Shown here in pieces: positions 14,952 to 16,564 of a stretch of 16,564 bases of DNA. A program made the position numbers and the translations under genes. Source of the stretch: a bacterium (lineage in GTDB: Bacteria; Planctomycetota; UBA11346); contig JAIFKN010000230.1 in assembly GCA_020049615.1 (NCBI GenBank), forward strand, positions 1-16,564. The letters run 5' to 3'. The notes beneath the pieces are model-generated. The model was given only the letters and a program-made list of their open reading frames with translations. It was not told where the DNA came from and searched no databases. Every line of letters begins with the position of its first letter. Position 1 is the stretch's first letter.

Positions 14952-14977
14952 CCGCGGCCGGCACGTGCCGGCCGCGG
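14952..14977. terminator. 26-bp perfect palindrome downstream of the RRM gene
   Basis: Bases 14952-14964 are the exact reverse complement of 14965-14977 (core CCGGCACGTGCCGG). It begins 11 bases after the minus-strand RRM stop codon, where a transcript-ending or 3'-protecting hairpin would be expected. No T-run follows on either strand, so termination would have to be of the hairpin-only kind or Rho-assisted. A protein-binding site is the alternative. Confidence 0.5.
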
Positions 14978-14988
14978 TTCACATCGGT

Positions 14989-15303
14989 TCAGTTACGACG
15001 GTAGCCGCCGCCGCCGCCGCCGCCGTATCCGCCGCCGCCGCCGCCGCCGCCTTCACGCGGGGGCTTGGGCTCGGCCTTGCGGACGGTGAGGGCGCGGCCT
15101 TCGACATCCTTGCCGTTGAGCGCGGTGATCGCCGCGTTGGCAGCGGCGTCGTCGTTGATCGTGACGAAGGCGAAGCCGCGGCTGCGGCCGGTTTCGCGAT
15201 CCATCACCACCTTGACGCGGTCCACGGTGGCGTGGCCGGCGAAGAGGGCGGTAAGGGACTGGTCGGTGATCGACCACGGCAGGTTGCCGACGTAGAGTTC
15301 CAT
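14989..15303 (-). CDS. RRM RNA-binding protein with glycine-rich tail
   Basis: This 104-residue protein has a single RNA-recognition motif with RNP2 LYVGNL (residues 3-8) and RNP1 RGFAFVTI (42-49). A tail of two glycine runs (eight and seven) is separated by tyrosine and ends YRRN. Small RRM proteins of this build are common in cyanobacteria and planctomycetes and bind single-stranded RNA, some being cold-responsive. ATG 15303 is chosen because RNP2 normally starts two or three residues in; longer upstream starts would lie in a leader with a hairpin. No strong Shine-Dalgarno is seen. The glycine runs are written almost only with GGC, forming GCC repeats of 22 and 21 bases on the plus strand (15004-15025 and 15031-15051), where length changes by slippage are likely. 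It is divergent from oxyR. Confidence 0.93.
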   Translation of the reverse strand: MELYVGNLPWSITDQSLTALFAGHATVDRVKVVMDRETGRSRGFAFVTINDDAAANAAITALNGKDVEGRALTVRKAEPKPPREGGGGGGGGYGGGGGGGYRRN

Positions 15304-15320
15304 GAGAACGAAGCTTTCAT

Positions 15321-15341
15321 CTGGGGTGGTATCGACCCCAG
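15321..15341 (-). promoter_or_regulatory. Leader hairpin upstream of the RRM gene
   Basis: CTGGGGT and ACCCCAG form a perfect seven-pair stem with a seven-base loop. In the RRM transcript this hairpin would end 17 bases before the start codon, close enough to affect ribosome access. RRM proteins sometimes control their own mRNA, so an autoregulatory site is possible; this is inference from position. Confidence 0.4.
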
Positions 15342-15528
15342 AGGGAAGACAGTGCACCAATGGCGGTCAGCGGCCGGGATTCCGGACGCTGTCGACGCGA
15401 AGGATCGCGTGCGAGGATGCGCACAGTGCAAACGGGGATCCGCACACAACCAGTGTTCGGACGTCAGCAGCGTCCCGCCACGGCCCGCGGGCTGGAACCA
15501 GACCGCTCCTTTCCGATCATCTGCCTGC

Positions 15529-16479
15529 ATGACGATGGCGAAAAGCAGCCCATTCACCGTTTTCGACCCGCGTGCGACCGGCATCCCGGTCCTGCGCTAT
15601 CTGGTGGCGGTGGCCGAGCACGGGCACTTCGGCCGGGCCGCCGCCGCATGCCGGGTGTCCCAGCCGAGCCTGTCGGCGCTGATCGCGCAGTGGGAACGGC
15701 GGATGCGCTGCCGGGTCTTCGAACGCGGTACACGCGGCGTGCGCGTCACGCCCGTCGGCGAGCGCATCATCGCCGCCGCACGCGAGGCCCTCACCGCGAT
15801 CGCCGCGGTCGAGGCCGCCGCCGCCGAGGCCAAGCCCCCTTTCTTCGGGCCGGTGCGCCTGGGCGTCATCCCCACCGTTGGCCCCTATGCCCTGCCCTTC
15901 GCCGTGCCGGCGCTGCAGCGCGCCTTCCCCGACCTCGAACTGCCGATCCGTGAGGGGACCACCGGCGATCTGCTCGCCGACCTCGACGCGGGGCGTCTCG
16001 ATGTCGCACTGCTCGCCCTCCTGCCTGGCATGGACGCCCGCTACTCCGTGCTGCCGCTCTACGCCGAGCCGTTCCTTGCCGCCATGCCGCGGGGGCACCG
16101 CCTGACCGTCCAGAAGGAGGTCGATCCTGTCGAACTCTCCGGTGCCGGCCTGCTGCTCCTCGACGAGGGGCACTGCCTGCGCGAGCAGGCCCTGGAAGCG
16201 TGCCGCTACCGCTCCCCGACGGCTGCCGGCGCCGACTTCCGCGCCACCAGTTTGGAGACTCTGCGCCAGATCGTCGCCAGCGGCGGCGGGGTCACGCTGC
16301 TGCCGGCCCTCGCGACTGGCGAGGAGGATCGCCGGCTGGCGCTCCGTCCGCTGCGCGGGGGATCCGGCCGCGACATCGGTCTGATCTGGCGGAAGCAGGA
16401 TCCGCGCGGCGAGGCCTACCGCCGGCTGGGCGATCCCATCCGCCGCCAGGCCCCGCGCGCGCAGGTACGGACGCTCTAG
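15529..16479 (+). CDS. oxyR: OxyR, LysR-type hydrogen peroxide-responsive activator
   Basis: This 316-residue LysR-type regulator matches OxyR along its length. The N-terminal winged helix-turn-helix is at about 22-80 (YLVAVAEHGHFGRAAAACRV). The effector domain starts at GVIPTVGPYALP, and the redox segment GHCLREQALEAC is followed by FRATSLETLRQIVASGGG and TLLPAL, all close to E. coli OxyR. C216 and C225 correspond to the sensing pair C199/C208, with the same nine-residue step, so peroxide sensing by disulfide formation is expected. ATG 15529 is used (ATG 15535 is the alternative); both give about 15-20 residues more than usual before the DNA-binding domain, and neither has a clear Shine-Dalgarno. 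It is divergent from the RRM gene across 225 bases. No catalase or peroxiredoxin gene lies in the window, so its targets are elsewhere. Confidence 0.94.
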   Translation: MTMAKSSPFTVFDPRATGIPVLRYLVAVAEHGHFGRAAAACRVSQPSLSALIAQWERRMRCRVFERGTRGVRVTPVGERIIAAAREALTAIAAVEAAAAEAKPPFFGPVRLGVIPTVGPYALPFAVPALQRAFPDLELPIREGTTGDLLADLDAGRLDVALLALLPGMDARYSVLPLYAEPFLAAMPRGHRLTVQKEVDPVELSGAGLLLLDEGHCLREQALEACRYRSPTAAGADFRATSLETLRQIVASGGGVTLLPALATGEEDRRLALRPLRGGSGRDIGLIWRKQDPRGEAYRRLGDPIRRQAPRAQVRTL

Positions 16480-16564
16480 GAGCCTGTCGGGGATAGACGC
16501 CTCTGACCGTCATGGGTGCCCGATTCGCACCTCAACGAATTGTGGTTTGATGCGGTATAATCAG
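16480..16564 (+). other. Possible left edge of an insertion sequence with a -10 element
   Basis: After the oxyR stop codon comes GAGCCTGTCGGGG (16479-16491), which resembles terminal sequences of some transposon families. A perfect TATAAT follows at 16556-16561 near the window edge, with no matching -35 at 17 bases. Base composition falls toward AT here. The picture suits the start of a transposase gene beyond the window, but no coding sequence or second end can be seen, so this is a guess. Confidence 0.25.

Noticed and set aside
15004..15051. GCC repeats as a CRISPR-like or regulatory array
   Set aside because: They are glycine codons of the RRM protein tail and have no spacer structure.
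14941..15528. N-terminal extension of the oxyR reading frame
   Set aside because: It crosses the RRM gene on the other strand, is poly-Ala from GCC repeats, and OxyR homology begins only after 15529.

Overview
The window is GC-rich and bacterial, and most probably comes from the PVC superphylum, Planctomycetota being the best guess. The reasons are the two copies of a toroid module of a type I associate with planctomycetes (conserved blocks such as LGAGYDHKTP, LAEAYAMTSDP, LAMFQVGGE and SLEVYY), a bacterial VIT-vWA protein, a short lysine-rich protein beginning MAQRTPATFAKRQ, and a general lack of Shine-Dalgarno sequences. The assignment rests on recognition, not on a phylogenetic test.

Layout. 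Positions 1-304 hold no gene I can support. On the minus strand, 305-1507 encodes an AAA-type ATPase of the DUF4143 class, preceded by a 42-bp near-perfect palindrome (1521-1562) and a perfect 2 x 22 bp tandem repeat (1569-1612). Then come a large secreted VIT-vWA-toroid protein (1784-4921, minus) and a secreted protein with a transglutaminase-like C-terminus (5083-6822, minus). Divergent from the latter is a secreted alpha/alpha-toroid protein of unknown function (6967-8943, plus). Next is a selenocysteine tRNA (selC, 9054-9147), whose CCA end is followed directly by the ATG of a bacteriohemerythrin (9148-9549). A MazG-like nucleotide pyrophosphohydrolase (9590-9943) ends three bases from the stop codon of a convergent, 1576-residue, thioester-containing alpha-2-macroglobulin-like protein (9947-14677, minus). 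Upstream of that lie a 49-residue basic protein (14726-14875, minus), a 26-bp perfect palindrome, and a glycine-tailed RRM protein (14989-15303, minus). Divergent from the RRM gene is an OxyR regulator with both redox cysteines (15529-16479, plus). The last 85 bases may be the edge of an insertion sequence.

How the parts may work together. Four secreted proteins dominate. Three of them (VIT-vWA, macroglobulin, transglutaminase-like) resemble building blocks of animal inter-alpha-trypsin-inhibitor heavy chains, alpha-2-macroglobulin and transglutaminases. The VIT-vWA protein and the macroglobulin also share one ~375-residue toroid module, including a 36-base identical DNA stretch. A periplasmic or surface protein-trapping or crosslinking system is a reasonable hypothesis, but it is inference. 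A second theme is redox and oxygen handling: OxyR, hemerythrin and selenocysteine. The tRNA-hemerythrin junction is the most unusual local arrangement: exact 3' maturation of the tRNA could leave a leaderless hemerythrin mRNA starting at AUG.
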